From the NCBI GenBank assembly GCA_905235445.1, contig CAJOLJ010000028.1:1-52187 (forward strand): a DNA stretch of 52,187 bases. The letters run 5' to 3'. This DNA comes from an uncultured Bacteroidales bacterium. GTDB taxonomy: Bacteria > Bacteroidota > Bacteroidia > Bacteroidales > UBA932. Position numbers and translations under genes: made by a program. This document shows, one piece after another, positions 1 through 8,444 of the stretch (positions are counted from its first letter, which is position 1; each line of letters starts with the position of its first letter). The notes beneath the pieces are model-generated. The model worked only from the letters and a program-made list of their open reading frames with translations. It searched no databases and was not told the DNA's origin.

Positions 1-13
1 GGATTGATAAATA

Positions 14-96
14 TTATGCCGACTTTTTATGATGCTAAAATACTGAACATCAAGTTTCGTTCCCCAAATATCGGCATAATAAAAAAGTCGGCATAA
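14..96. repeat. 83-bp inverted-repeat mini-element or IS remnant
   Basis: TTATGCCGACTTTTT at 14-28 recurs exactly inverted at 82-96. The match continues imperfectly inward, so each arm is about 24 bases around a roughly 30-base centre. The inner edge at 96 is exactly where homology of the neighbouring recombinase stops. This looks like the terminal inverted repeats of a small non-autonomous element or the residue of an insertion sequence; a recombination site is also possible. No target-site duplication is visible, and only 13 bases lie beyond the left arm, so the insertion cannot be reconstructed. I do not recognise the repeat as a named element. Confidence 0.55.
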
Positions 97-1142
97 CGGG
101 CACTGTGGAAGGTGATGTCCTTGTCGATATCGCAGATGGCGATGATCTCCTTTATATAGTCGTTCATCTTCTGGTTGGAGAGCACCGGGAACACAAGTCC
201 GTTCTTGGCTTTGCCCTCGTACTTATCGATGAGCATCAGGGGGATGTCCAGAAGGGGCACATTCACATTCGTCTTTGTTTTCTGGCGGTGGGTAACGATC
301 CATTTCTTTCCGTCCTGCTTCTCCACAATCTCTTCCGGAGTGAGTTGTTTGAGGTCGATGTAGGCCAGCCCGGTGTAGCAGCTGAACACGAACATGTCCC
401 GGACGGCCTCAAGGCGCTTGGAGGTGAACTGCTTGTTGTAAACCTTCTCGATCTCCTCCTTGGTGAGATAGCTGCGGTCGACCGGATCCAGATGCATTTT
501 GATCTGCGCGAAGGGATTCTTGTGTATCCAACCGTTATCCCTTCCCATCTTGTATATGGAGGCCATCTTCTGGAGGACTTTCACCGCAGTGTTGTTGGCG
601 TTGTTGTGTGCGGAGCGGAGCCAGAGATAGAACTTATCGAGGAAGCGCTTGTCGATTCCGTCCAGCGGCATGTCGGTGACCTTGTACTCGGCCATCATGA
701 ATTCTTCCACCCGGTTCTTGACGACATTGTAGCGGAAGAGCGTCTCCTTGCCGGAGCCTTGGGCCTTTACGAGTTCCTCGTAATCATCTATGAACATCTT
801 GCACAGCTCCATAAAGGAGTGGGGAACCTTCTCCTCAGTTCCCATCGCCCGCATCTTGATTCTGTCCGGGGTTACATCGATGCCTATGGCCAGAATGTCA
901 TAGTAGGCATTCTGTGCCGAGGTCTGGATCTTGTCGAGGGCAGTGTTGATGTCTTTCTCTTCCTGATTGCGGCCGGGGGTGCGCTGGGCCTTTGAATCCC
1001 ACCTCTCTGGTTTTACGGATTTCTGGGTGGAGAAGGTGACCATGTCGCCATTGACTGTGACGCGGGCCAGAATGGGGGCAGTTCCGTCTGCCTTAATCTT
1101 TGTCTTCTGTACGAAGAAGAGGATCTTGAATGTAGCTTTCAT
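27..1142 (-). pseudogene. Truncated tyrosine recombinase (phage/transposon integrase)
   Basis: Tyrosine recombinases integrate and excise mobile elements. The protein starts MKATFKILFFVQ at 1142; an upstream in-frame Met would run back through the repeat cluster and is unlikely. The order is an N-terminal arm-type DNA-binding domain (about residues 1-90, with WDSK at its end), a SAM-like core-binding domain (about 105-210) and the catalytic domain. FSCYTGLAYIDL, the RQKTKT lysine region and the HSAR box are present. After HSAR the frame runs into the inverted repeat at 96 and ends in unrelated residues. The second conserved His (LGH) and the nucleophilic Tyr, roughly the last 60 residues, are missing, so it should be inactive. 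The family is typical of Bacteroidetes conjugative and mobilisable elements. It faces away from the tRNA-Ser genes and ends the element side of the junction. Confidence 0.85.
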
Positions 1143-1262
1143 CTCTATATATGGTTTTAATTCATCCTGTTCTTGGCGGGATGACAAGAGTTGCAAGCTG
1201 ATGCAAAGGTAGGGGGTTGCCCGGTTAGTTCCAAGGGTTCGAATGGACGAAGTAACACAACC

Positions 1263-1397
1263 GAGTAGACATTTTGTAGACATCCGGAAAAAATTCAGGG
1301 ATACGGGGAGTAGACATGGGGGTTACGATTTGCATACTCTGCTCTGTCTATATTATGTCTATTCCGGGGCTGTTTTTAGTAGTCATCTCGTAGACAT
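1263..1397. promoter_or_regulatory. TAGACAT repeat cluster, candidate integrase arm-type sites
   Basis: TAGACAT occurs directly four times, at 1266-1272, 1277-1283, 1311-1317 and 1391-1397. It occurs once inverted (ATGTCTA, 1355-1361), with a near copy at 1343-1350. The preceding base is G in most copies. The cluster lies between the recombinase start (1142) and the tRNA-Ser genes. Integrases with an N-terminal arm-binding domain, such as those of lambda and CTnDOT, bind clusters of short repeats in just this position. The assignment is by position and repetition only. Confidence 0.5.
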
Positions 1398-1430
1398 CGG
1401 GCCATTTCCGTCACGCGGGTTGTGGTGTAA

Positions 1431-1471
1431 TGGTGATTCGAACCCTTGATATGCTGGTGAATCGAACCCCT
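1431..1471 (-). repeat. Two tRNA 3'-end-like repeats, probable att scars
   Basis: TGGTGATTCGAACCCTT (1431-1447) and TGGTGAATCGAACCCCT (1455-1471) are near-identical and start 24 bases apart. On the minus strand they read like a tRNA T-loop followed by CCA (GGGTTCGAATCACCA and GGGGTTCGATTCACCA). No other tRNA parts surround them. They differ from the tRNA-Ser genes next door, so they may be ends of other tRNAs left by earlier integrations. Confidence 0.45.
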
Positions 1472-1536
1472 GAACTTCCGGGGATATTATCGAGGTAACT
1501 TTGTCTCCTTTGGGTGGATACCCTGTATCCAAAAAG

Positions 1537-1565
1537 AAAAATCAGGCCGTAAAAGCCTGATTTTT
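1537..1565 (-). terminator. Terminator after the tRNA-Ser genes
   Basis: A perfect 11-bp stem AAAAATCAGGC/GCCTGATTTTT with a 7-base loop lies just past the tRNA 3' end. It is A-rich on one side and T-rich on the other, so it could work in both directions. Confidence 0.75.
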
Positions 1566-1572
1566 AGCATTT

Positions 1573-1660
1573 TGGCGGAGGCGGAGGGATTCGAACCCCC
1601 GGAACGTTGCCGTTCAACAGTTTTCAAGACTGCCGCCATCGACCACTCGGCCACACCTCC
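1573..1660 (-). tRNA. tRNA-Ser(UGA)
   Basis: On the minus strand the sequence starts GGAGGTGTGGCCGAGTGG. It has anticodon loop CTTGAAA (anticodon TGA), a long class-II variable arm, T-loop TTCGAAT, acceptor strand CGCCTCC, discriminator G and an encoded CCA. The acceptor stem pairs fully (one G-T). A copy with an identical core lies 70 bases upstream in the same transcript. The 3' end faces the recombinase remnant, as expected for a tRNA used as an integration site. Confidence 0.93.
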
Positions 1661-1730
1661 TAATATGTCTCCTTTCCCAATTTTTCCGTTTCCTTGGAGA
1701 CTGGCCGCTATTTTTAAAGCGGTGAGTGAG

Positions 1731-1815
1731 GGAACGCGGAGGGATTCGAACCCCCGGAACGTTGCCGTTCAACAGTTTTCAAGACTGCCGCCATCGACCA
1801 CTCGGCCAACCTTCC
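1731..1815 (-). pseudogene. tRNA-Ser(UGA)-like copy with broken acceptor stem
   Basis: About 71 bases, from the D-arm through the T-arm including the TGA anticodon, are identical to the tRNA at 1573-1660. The ends differ: the 5' strand GGAAGGT faces a 3' strand ending GCGTTCC. These pair only with a one-base shift and a G-G mismatch, and no CCA is encoded. It is the promoter-proximal copy. It may be a dead duplicate, a gene-conversion product or an integration scar; a functional but odd tRNA cannot be excluded. Confidence 0.65.
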
Positions 1816-1860
1816 TGATATTTAATGGGTCCTTATGGAGGGCCTCTCCAAAAAGGAGTG

Positions 1861-1891
1861 CAAAAGTACGAAATTAACCCTAATCCACAAA
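1861..1891 (-). promoter_or_regulatory. Promoter of the tRNA-Ser pair
   Basis: Read on the minus strand: -33 TTTG (1888-1891), exactly 19 bases, then -7 TACTTTTG (1861-1868). This matches the Bacteroidetes consensus TTTG-N19-TAnnTTTG. It lies about 45 bases before the first tRNA copy. Confidence 0.7.
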
Positions 1892-2082
1892 ATAATTTTT
1901 AAGTAATTGATTTTTGTCCTAAAGTGGTGCATATCCAACAATTCGTCACAAAAGTCCCATACTTCGTCACTTATTTGCACTTTTCATGTATGGTTTATCA
2001 CTTTTTGTTTTTAAATTTGCCACTAGAAGGAAATAACAGACACAAATCATAATTAAGAATTATCATTCATTAACCTTTTATC

Positions 2083-2754
2083 ATGAAAAAAATTCTAACA
2101 AGCATCGCAGTTGTACTTGCACTGCTCGTGACCGTGGACGCCAATGCCCAGTTCGGTATCATCGGCGGTTTCACTTCCTCTAAGACTTCTGTCGACAAGG
2201 ATTTGTCTGGTTATGCCAAGAGCACAAGCCTGTATCATGCAGGTATCGCTTACCGTGCTGACATGGGTCTCATCGCCATCCAGCCCTCCCTTACCTATCA
2301 GATGAAAGGTGGTGCTCTCGAAGGCGGCCTCTCCGCAGTGACCGGCACCCTTCAGACCCAGACCGGCTTCCTCGAGCTCGGTATCGGCCTCCAGGTCGTT
2401 CCCCTTAATCTTGGTGTTGTCAAGGCATATGGTTTCGCAGAGCCTTTCATCGGCTACGGTATCACCAACGTTGAGGCCATGGGTACCGATATCAAGGGCT
2501 TGATAAGCGGCGACAAAGCCATCAAGGATTGGGCAAACACCGAGAAGAACAAGCTCGAGTACGGTTTTGGACTTGGTATCGGCGTCATGGCTCTTGATTT
2601 CCTCCAGATTTCAGCACAGTGGTTCACCAACCTTGGTGGCCTCTACGGTGACAACGACAAGATCGACGGATCCGCAATAAGCGACGCGGCCAAGGTTGCC
2701 TTCAAGAATGGCAACTATCAGGGTATCAAATTCTCCCTCGGTATCTTCTTCTAG
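2083..2754 (+). CDS. Outer-membrane beta-barrel protein (PorT-like family)
   Basis: 223 residues. The Sec signal peptide MKKILTSIAVVLALLVTVDANAQ is followed by a glycine-rich, alternating-hydrophobicity sequence typical of a small 8-10-strand barrel (FGIIGGFTSSKTS at the start, GIKFSLGIFF at the end). The C-terminal Phe is the usual barrel-assembly signal. It is probably a surface structural protein or small porin; the substrate is unknown. It is monocistronic: a TAAATTTG -7-like box lies at 2012-2019 and a strong hairpin follows the stop. The neighbours give no functional hint. Confidence 0.75.
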   Translation: MKKILTSIAVVLALLVTVDANAQFGIIGGFTSSKTSVDKDLSGYAKSTSLYHAGIAYRADMGLIAIQPSLTYQMKGGALEGGLSAVTGTLQTQTGFLELGIGLQVVPLNLGVVKAYGFAEPFIGYGITNVEAMGTDIKGLISGDKAIKDWANTEKNKLEYGFGLGIGVMALDFLQISAQWFTNLGGLYGDNDKIDGSAISDAAKVAFKNGNYQGIKFSLGIFF

Positions 2755-2777
2755 TAGATTCCGAACCTTAGTTTAAG

Positions 2778-2814
2778 CGCTTTCCCTCCTAAGCCGGAGG
2801 GAAGGCGTTTTGTT
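2778..2814 (+). terminator. Terminator of the outer-membrane protein gene
   Basis: The stem CGCTTTCCCTCC pairs with GGAGGGAAGGCG (2796-2806) and is followed by TTTTGTTT. Confidence 0.75.
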
Positions 2815-2837
2815 TAATGCCAAAGAAGACCTAAAAA

Positions 2838-2867
2838 GCCCGCAGGACCAAGATTACGCCTGCGGGC
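2838..2867 (-). terminator. Terminator of the DUF805 gene
   Basis: A perfect 9-bp stem GCCCGCAGG/CCTGCGGGC with a 12-base loop; AAAAA to its left becomes the U-tract on the minus strand. Confidence 0.8.
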
Positions 2868-2889
2868 CTTGATTTCCAAGTAATTCCAC

Positions 2890-3207
2890 CTACTCAGTAG
2901 GAACGGGACCCCACTGGTTTTCCGTAGGCTGGGAAGGAGTTGCTGCAAGAATGATGTTGTAGATGGGGATGAGAACGAACCATCCGCTCTTGCCCACATC
3001 GTGCATCCTGCGGACAGCGACACCAAGGGATGGGAGGAGGAGTGCCAGGCTTATAATTGACGAGAGCCAGTCAATGTGCAACAACTGGATCAAAAAGGAA
3101 ACGGCAAAGGTTGCAAGCCAAAACCACCAGAATTCGGAACGGGAAGCCCTTCCCTCGAAAACGACATACTTCTTCAAGCACGTCTCGACAGATTGTACAA
3201 AACCCAT
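2890..3207 (-). CDS. DUF805 inner-membrane protein
   Basis: 105 residues. The N-terminal soluble stretch has the family's aromatic segment (FEGRASRSEFWWFWL, residues about 18-32). Two to three hydrophobic helices follow (about 30-45, 48-62, 75-90), with the family motif RRMHDVGKSGW at 66-76 between helices. DUF805 proteins are small inner-membrane proteins of unknown function. ATG start; its own terminator lies directly downstream. No clear promoter was found. Confidence 0.85.
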   Translation of the reverse strand: MGFVQSVETCLKKYVVFEGRASRSEFWWFWLATFAVSFLIQLLHIDWLSSIISLALLLPSLGVAVRRMHDVGKSGWFVLIPIYNIILAATPSQPTENQWGPVPTE

Positions 3208-3364
3208 AGCGTAAGAATTGTTAAAAAATGTTTGTGACGATAAGCGAACCTCTCAAAGGAGCAGTGCAAATAAAATAAAAAAATGTGACTTATCTCTTTT
3301 CCAGCCACCTTTTTGACCTAATTGACACGCTTATCTCCGTTCACTCCTTTACTGTCACAGGAAA

Positions 3365-3399
3365 ACAGCCATCCTGACCCAGTGGGGGTGGATGGCTGT
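3365..3399 (-). terminator. Terminator of the dksA/traR-lspA unit
   Basis: A perfect 10-bp stem ACAGCCATCC/GGATGGCTGT sits 22 bases beyond the lspA stop, followed on the minus strand by TTTTC. Confidence 0.75.
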
Positions 3400-3421
3400 C
3401 AACTACTGATTCTATAGCCTA

Positions 3422-4150
3422 TTACTTCCTGAGGGGAGATGCAGATGCACCTTTTTTCTTTCCCTTACCATCTATCTTTTTGGACTTTGCATCCTCGATT
3501 TTTCCTTCTTCATTCTTGTCCTCGGTCATGAAGAACTTGTACTGGAAAAGAATGAGGTAGAAGGCACCTACGGTGACGCAGCTGTCCGCAAAATTGAAAA
3601 TGGGGCTGAAGAATATGTCCCCACCGAGGAGAGGGACCCAGTCAGGCCAGGTGAAAAGCGGGAAGTAGAGCATGTCCACTACCTTGCCGAACAGGAAGGG
3701 GGCATAGCTGCCTCCGAGGGTGGCCACCACCCCGGGGAGGGACTCGGAAAAGATGAGTCCGTAAAAGAGGCAGTCGATAATGTTGCCAAAAGCTCCGGCG
3801 GTAATGAGTGTAAGTCCTACGAGGACACCCTGCGGAACCTTCTCCTTTGTGGCTTCCTCCCCTTTGGCACGGGGTGTGCCACGACGGACGAGTTTCGAAA
3901 TCCACCATACGAGAACGGTACAAAGCACAATCCTGAACAGGGACAGGGCCAGTTTTCCGGCCATCCCCCCGAACTTCATGCCGAAGGCCATGCCTTCGTT
4001 CTCGATGAAGTAGATCTGGAACCACTCTCCCAGGACATTGAAGTGGTCCCCTAGTGCCATATTGGTCTTGACCAGGAACTTTATGACCTGGTCAATGACC
4101 ACGAGAAGCACGCCGAGGACAATGAGCCACTTACCTCGTGAAGACTTCAT
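3422..4150 (-). CDS. lspA: Lipoprotein signal peptidase (signal peptidase II)
   Basis: LspA cleaves the signal peptide of diacylglyceryl-prolipoproteins in the inner membrane. About 242 residues, with four hydrophobic segments. Family motifs are visible: ENEGMAFG, GAFGNIIDC (first catalytic Asp) and FNFADSCVTVGA (second catalytic Asp). It is longer than the about 165-residue E. coli enzyme because of an internal soluble insert and a Lys-rich cytoplasmic tail (about 205-242), as seen in Bacteroidetes. I start at the ATG (4150); a TTG two codons upstream is the alternative. It begins 8 bases after the traR/dksA stop, the usual Bacteroidetes arrangement. Confidence 0.93.
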   Translation of the reverse strand: MKSSRGKWLIVLGVLLVVIDQVIKFLVKTNMALGDHFNVLGEWFQIYFIENEGMAFGMKFGGMAGKLALSLFRIVLCTVLVWWISKLVRRGTPRAKGEEATKEKVPQGVLVGLTLITAGAFGNIIDCLFYGLIFSESLPGVVATLGGSYAPFLFGKVVDMLYFPLFTWPDWVPLLGGDIFFSPIFNFADSCVTVGAFYLILFQYKFFMTEDKNEEGKIEDAKSKKIDGKGKKKGASASPLRK

Positions 4151-4158
4151 TTGCAATG

Positions 4159-4587
4159 CTACTTGTTTTTTGACAACTTCTCCTTGGCCTCCACGGTAAG
4201 GGTGGCATGGGGAACAAGACGGAGCCTCTCCTTGGGGATGAGTTTACCGGTGACGCGGCAGATGCCGTAGGTCTTGTTCTCTATCCTCACGAGGGCTGCC
4301 TCGAGATTCTGGATGAACTTGTATTGACGATGGGCCAGCTGGCTTGCCTCCTCCTTGGAGAGCTGCATGGCACCGTCATCCTCCACGGTCTTGAAAGAAG
4401 GAATGGTATCGTCGATGTCGTTGGAGCCGCCGCTGTGCATGACGACTTTCCTGAGGGCATTGTACTCCTTGCGTGCTTCATCTAGCTTCTCCAGGATGAT
4501 TGCCCTGAACTCCTCCAATTCCTCATCACTGTAGCGGTTCTTCTCCAGAGGAGCCGTTCCTGTTTGCTTCTTCTCTTGTTCTGTCAT
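4159..4587 (-). CDS. TraR/DksA-family RNA polymerase-binding protein
   Basis: 142 residues. DksA-type proteins enter the RNA polymerase secondary channel and modulate initiation with ppGpp. A coiled-coil part (about 20-105) precedes the C-terminal TraR region YGICRVTGKLIPKERLRLVP. Only one of the four usual zinc-finger cysteines remains, so it probably holds no zinc; the same reduced motif is common in Bacteroidetes homologues. The start is the ATG at 4587; longer in-frame extensions would run into ileS. It sits between ileS (68 bases upstream) and lspA (8 bases downstream) in one likely operon. Confidence 0.85.
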   Translation of the reverse strand: MTEQEKKQTGTAPLEKNRYSDEELEEFRAIILEKLDEARKEYNALRKVVMHSGGSNDIDDTIPSFKTVEDDGAMQLSKEEASQLAHRQYKFIQNLEAALVRIENKTYGICRVTGKLIPKERLRLVPHATLTVEAKEKLSKNK

Positions 4588-4655
4588 AATTTTAAGTGGA
4601 CCCCGGTGGAGGTCCCGGCTAAAATGGTTTTTAGATTCAGTATGGATCAGTTGGT

Positions 4656-7600
4656 TTATGCTTTCCTGAGGCTTATGCGAATTTCCCCGTTCCATTCGGG
4701 AGCGAAAGCATCCGATGTGGCCTCTGCGAGAGGACACAGTTGAAGGGACAGGGACAGGGTCTGGGTGCAGACATAGTCCCTGAACATGGACAGGGATGCC
4801 TCTATTTCGGAGGCCTGCTCCCCGTCGGCAAATATCGTGGTGTAAATTCTGTCGGTCACTTCGAACCCGCTGTCCTTGCGGAGCCCCTGGATTCTTTTCA
4901 CCAGTTCGCGTGCAGTTCCCTCATGGATGAGTTCCGGGGTAAGGGTGGTATCGAGCACGATGGTGAGGGTACCGTCGGACTGGACGAGGAGTCCGGGAAC
5001 GTCCTCGGTGGATATCATGTAATCCTCGGGACGCAGGGTAACGGGGGCTTCACCGATGGACAGTGTATAGTCCGCTCCTGCACTCTGGGCTGAGCGAAGT
5101 TCAGAAATGAGATCCTGGCTGAAGGTGGTGAAAGCACAGGCAATCTCTTTCATCCTCTTTCCGTAGACTTTCCCCAGGGTCTTGAAATTGGGCTTGATGA
5201 GAAGGGTCACGAAGTCCTTCGTATCATGGACGAATACCATCTCCTTCACATTGACCTCTCCCAGGATCAGGTCGGACACCTTCTCAAGCTTGCTCTTCTC
5301 GGAATCCGAGATGACTGGGATTATCATCTTGGAAAGGGGCTGGCGGACAATGATGCCGGCTTTCTTGCGGAGGGCCAGGACCATCGAGGTAGCCTTCTGC
5401 GCCAGGTCCATCCTCTCCTCCATGCCGGGATCGAGGACCGTGGTGTCAGCCTCCGGGAAATCCGTGAAATGAACCGACTCTCCTCCCGGGACCAGGTCAG
5501 TGTACAGACGGTCCATATAGAAGGGAGCGATGGGAGCGGAGAGCTTGGCTACCGTAACGAGGGTCTCGTAGAGGGTCTGGTAGGCGGAGAGCTTGTCGGT
5601 GGTCATCTCCCCTGCCCAGAAGCGTTTCCTGCCGAGACGGACATACCAGTTGGAGAGGTCGTCGCAGACGAACTTCTGGATGAGGCGGCCTGCCGTAGTG
5701 ATGTCATAGTCCTCGTAGGCAGCCCTCACCTTCAGGATGAGGGTATTCATCAGGGAAATGATCCACTTGTCAAAGTCGGGCCTCTGTGCATAGGGGACCT
5801 TCGGGGACGAGGGGTCGAAAGAGTCAATGTTGGCGTAAAGGGCGAAGAAGGAATAAGTGTTGTACAGTGTACCGAAGAACTTGCGGCGCACCTCATCAAC
5901 GCCCTGAGGGTCGAATTTCAGGTTGTCCCAAGGCTGTGCATTGGTGAGCATGTACCAGCGAAGGGCGTCAGGTCCGTAGGTGTCCATGGCCTGGAACGGG
6001 TCCACCGCATTGCCCAGACGCTTACTCATCTTGTTGCCCTCGGCATCGAGCACGAGGCCGTTGGAGATGACCCTCCTGAAAGCGGGAGTGCCGCTGACCA
6101 TCGTATGGATTGCATGAAGGGTGTAGAACCATCCACGCGTCTGGTCCACTCCCTCCGCTATGAAATCAGCCGTCTGCCCGAAATACTTGTCTCCGAGGGA
6201 ACGCAGGCCCGCCTGGGCGTAAGGCATGGCACCTGAATCGAACCAGACATCGATGAGGTCGCTCTCCCTGGTCATCTTCTTTCCCGTAGGGGAAACCAGG
6301 AAGATTTCATCGACATAGGGACGATGAAGGTCTATTTTGTCATAGTTCTCCTTGCTCATATCACAAGAGTCGAAGCCCTTGTCACGAAGAGGATTTGTCT
6401 TCATGAAGCCAGCCTTCACGGAAGCGTCGATGGCCTCGAAAAGTTCAGCCACGGAACCGATGCAGACTCTCTCCTTCCCGTCCTCGGTGCTCCAGATGGG
6501 AAGCGGAGTTCCCCAGAAGCGGCTGCGGGAGAGGTTCCAGTCCTGGATATTCTCGAGCCACTGCCCGAACCTTCCGGTTCCCGTGGACTCAGGTTTCCAG
6601 GTGATGGTCTTGTTCAGGGCTACCATTTCATCCTTCACTGCGGTGGCCCTGATGAACCAGGAATCGAGCGGATAGTAAAGGACCGGCTTGTCCGTTCTCC
6701 AGGAATGGGGATAGGAGTGGACATGCTTCTGGATCTTGAATGCCCTGCCATCGGCTTTCATCATGAGGCAGAGGTCGACATCAAGAGTAGGTGCATCCGC
6801 AGGCAGGGAATCGTCAAAGGCATTCTTCACGAACCTTCCCGCGAACTCGCCGTATGAGGGGGCAACGCACTTGTCCTTGTAAGTGGAGTCCATGTCCTCC
6901 ATGCGGAAGAACCGTCCCTGGCGGTCCACCTGGGCCTGGTTGAAACCGTCCTTGTCCTTTATCATGATGGGAGGTATGCCATAGTTTGCGGCAACCTTCT
7001 TATCGTCGGCTCCGAAAGTGGGAGCGATATGGACCACGCCGGTTCCCTCCTCCGTTGTGACGTAATCACCGAGGATCACCCTGAAAGCCCTGTCGGCATT
7101 CTCCTGGGGAGTGAACCAGGGGATGAGCTGCTTGTAGCGGATGCCAAGAAGCTCCGCCCCCTTGAACTCTCCGTCAAGCACGGTGTAGGGAATGAGCTTG
7201 TCACCCTTCTTGTACTCAACGGGCGGGAGGTCCTTTGCCTTGGGATTGAAGTATGACGGCAGCAAGTCCTTTGCAAGCACGTACACGGCCTCGTCTCCCG
7301 TGTAGGGATTGAAGGAACGTACCCTTACATAAGTTACGTTGGGTCCGACACAAAGTGCGGTGTTGGAAGGAAGGGTCCAGGGTGTGGTTGTCCATGCCAG
7401 GAAATACACCGGCAGGGTCTCACAGCCGAAAAGCGGCTGGCTCTTCTCGTCCTTCACGACCTCGAACTGCACGGTGGCCGTAGTGTCGGTGACATCCTTG
7501 TAGCAGCCGGGCTGGTTGAGTTCATGGGAGGAAAGGCCTGTCCCGTCCGAGGGGGAATAGGGCTGGATGGTGTATCCCTTGTAGAGGAGCCCCTTGTCGT

Positions 7601-8102
7601 AGATCTTCCTCAGAAGGAACCACAGGGTCTCTATGTAGCGGTTGTCGTAAGTGATGTACGGGTCCTTCATGTCCACCCAGTAGCCGATCCTCTCGGTAAG
7701 GGTCTCCCACTCGTGGGTGTATTTCATGACCTCGGTGCGGCACGTGGAATTATACTGCTCAACGGATATCTTGGTCCCGATGTCCTCTTTGTGGATGCCG
7801 AGCTTCTTCTCGACCGCTATCTCCACGGGAAGTCCATGGGTGTCCCACCCGGCCTTGCGAAGTACCCTGTAGCCGGACTGGGTCTTGTAGCGGCAAATCG
7901 CGTCCTTGATGGAGCGAGCCATGACATGATGGATTCCGGGCATGCCGTTAGCGGAGGGCGGGCCCTCGAAAAACACGAAATCCTGGCATCCTTCCCTGAG
8001 GGTAAGGCTCTTGCCGAAAGCATCTATGCTCTTCCACTTGTCAAGGACCTCCGCTGAGAGGGTCACAAGGTCAAGTCTCTTGTATTCTCTGAATGATGAC
8101 AT
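4656..8102 (-). CDS. ileS: Isoleucyl-tRNA synthetase
   Basis: A class I synthetase charging tRNA-Ile in the cytoplasm. 1148 residues from the ATG at 8102 (a TTG two codons earlier is possible). The HIGH-type site reads GIHH (56-59) within PPSANGMPGIHH. The editing CP1 domain is in the first half, including WTTTPWTLPSN, and KMSKRLGN lies near residue 690. The anticodon-binding domain and a long C-terminal extension follow. The length and motif variants fit the eukaryote-like (type 2) IleRS rather than the about 940-residue E. coli type. First gene of an ileS-traR/dksA-lspA unit. Confidence 0.96.
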   Translation of the reverse strand: MSSFREYKRLDLVTLSAEVLDKWKSIDAFGKSLTLREGCQDFVFFEGPPSANGMPGIHHVMARSIKDAICRYKTQSGYRVLRKAGWDTHGLPVEIAVEKKLGIHKEDIGTKISVEQYNSTCRTEVMKYTHEWETLTERIGYWVDMKDPYITYDNRYIETLWFLLRKIYDKGLLYKGYTIQPYSPSDGTGLSSHELNQPGCYKDVTDTTATVQFEVVKDEKSQPLFGCETLPVYFLAWTTTPWTLPSNTALCVGPNVTYVRVRSFNPYTGDEAVYVLAKDLLPSYFNPKAKDLPPVEYKKGDKLIPYTVLDGEFKGAELLGIRYKQLIPWFTPQENADRAFRVILGDYVTTEEGTGVVHIAPTFGADDKKVAANYGIPPIMIKDKDGFNQAQVDRQGRFFRMEDMDSTYKDKCVAPSYGEFAGRFVKNAFDDSLPADAPTLDVDLCLMMKADGRAFKIQKHVHSYPHSWRTDKPVLYYPLDSWFIRATAVKDEMVALNKTITWKPESTGTGRFGQWLENIQDWNLSRSRFWGTPLPIWSTEDGKERVCIGSVAELFEAIDASVKAGFMKTNPLRDKGFDSCDMSKENYDKIDLHRPYVDEIFLVSPTGKKMTRESDLIDVWFDSGAMPYAQAGLRSLGDKYFGQTADFIAEGVDQTRGWFYTLHAIHTMVSGTPAFRRVISNGLVLDAEGNKMSKRLGNAVDPFQAMDTYGPDALRWYMLTNAQPWDNLKFDPQGVDEVRRKFFGTLYNTYSFFALYANIDSFDPSSPKVPYAQRPDFDKWIISLMNTLILKVRAAYEDYDITTAGRLIQKFVCDDLSNWYVRLGRKRFWAGEMTTDKLSAYQTLYETLVTVAKLSAPIAPFYMDRLYTDLVPGGESVHFTDFPEADTTVLDPGMEERMDLAQKATSMVLALRKKAGIIVRQPLSKMIIPVISDSEKSKLEKVSDLILGEVNVKEMVFVHDTKDFVTLLIKPNFKTLGKVYGKRMKEIACAFTTFSQDLISELRSAQSAGADYTLSIGEAPVTLRPEDYMISTEDVPGLLVQSDGTLTIVLDTTLTPELIHEGTARELVKRIQGLRKDSGFEVTDRIYTTIFADGEQASEIEASLSMFRDYVCTQTLSLSLQLCPLAEATSDAFAPEWNGEIRISLRKA

Positions 8103-8156
8103 ATTCAATCTAGAAGAATTATTCTTCCTTAGTGGGTTCTTACTGATTTAGAATGG

Positions 8157-8164
8157 CAAATATA
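8157..8164 (-). promoter_or_regulatory. -7 element for ileS
   Basis: TATATTTG on the minus strand matches TAnnTTTG, about 55 bases before the ileS ATG. No clean -33 TTTG was found at the expected spacing. Confidence 0.5.
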
Positions 8165-8407
8165 CAATTATTCTATGACTTTTGAAAAACGGGATTATCC
8201 CCCTCTCTTTGCCTTCCCTTCCCGGCCTTATCATAAAATATGCCTTGCAGCCCCCTGCAACAGTGTTTCGGGTTATGGTTTTTTGTCATAGGTAGTACCG
8301 GGCAAAATAATTATTTCCACCTTGGTCAACACAGTCGGGCACGCCCCTCAGGATGGAAAGATAAAGGTTCGAGGTCATCTTTTTTAGGAAATCTCCTCAT
8401 TTTTGGC
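8165..8407. other. Intergenic region between ileS and cvpA
   Basis: No gene is visible in these 243 bases between divergent transcription units. A small perfect hairpin TTGCAG/CTGCAA (8245-8260) is the only structure noticed; it has no T-run and no assigned role. Confidence 0.5.
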
Positions 8408-8444
8408 TAAGTTTGCCAAACCTAATTCGCCTGACCCATTTGTG

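Noticed and set aside
105..995. Long plus-strand frame over the recombinase gene
   Set aside because: It is an antisense shadow of the integrase frame, which has clear family motifs; the antisense protein has none.
1572..1877. Open frame of about 100 codons across the tRNA-Ser pair
   Set aside because: It is a translation of the antisense of two tRNA sequences; the repeats in the protein are the repeated tRNA cores.
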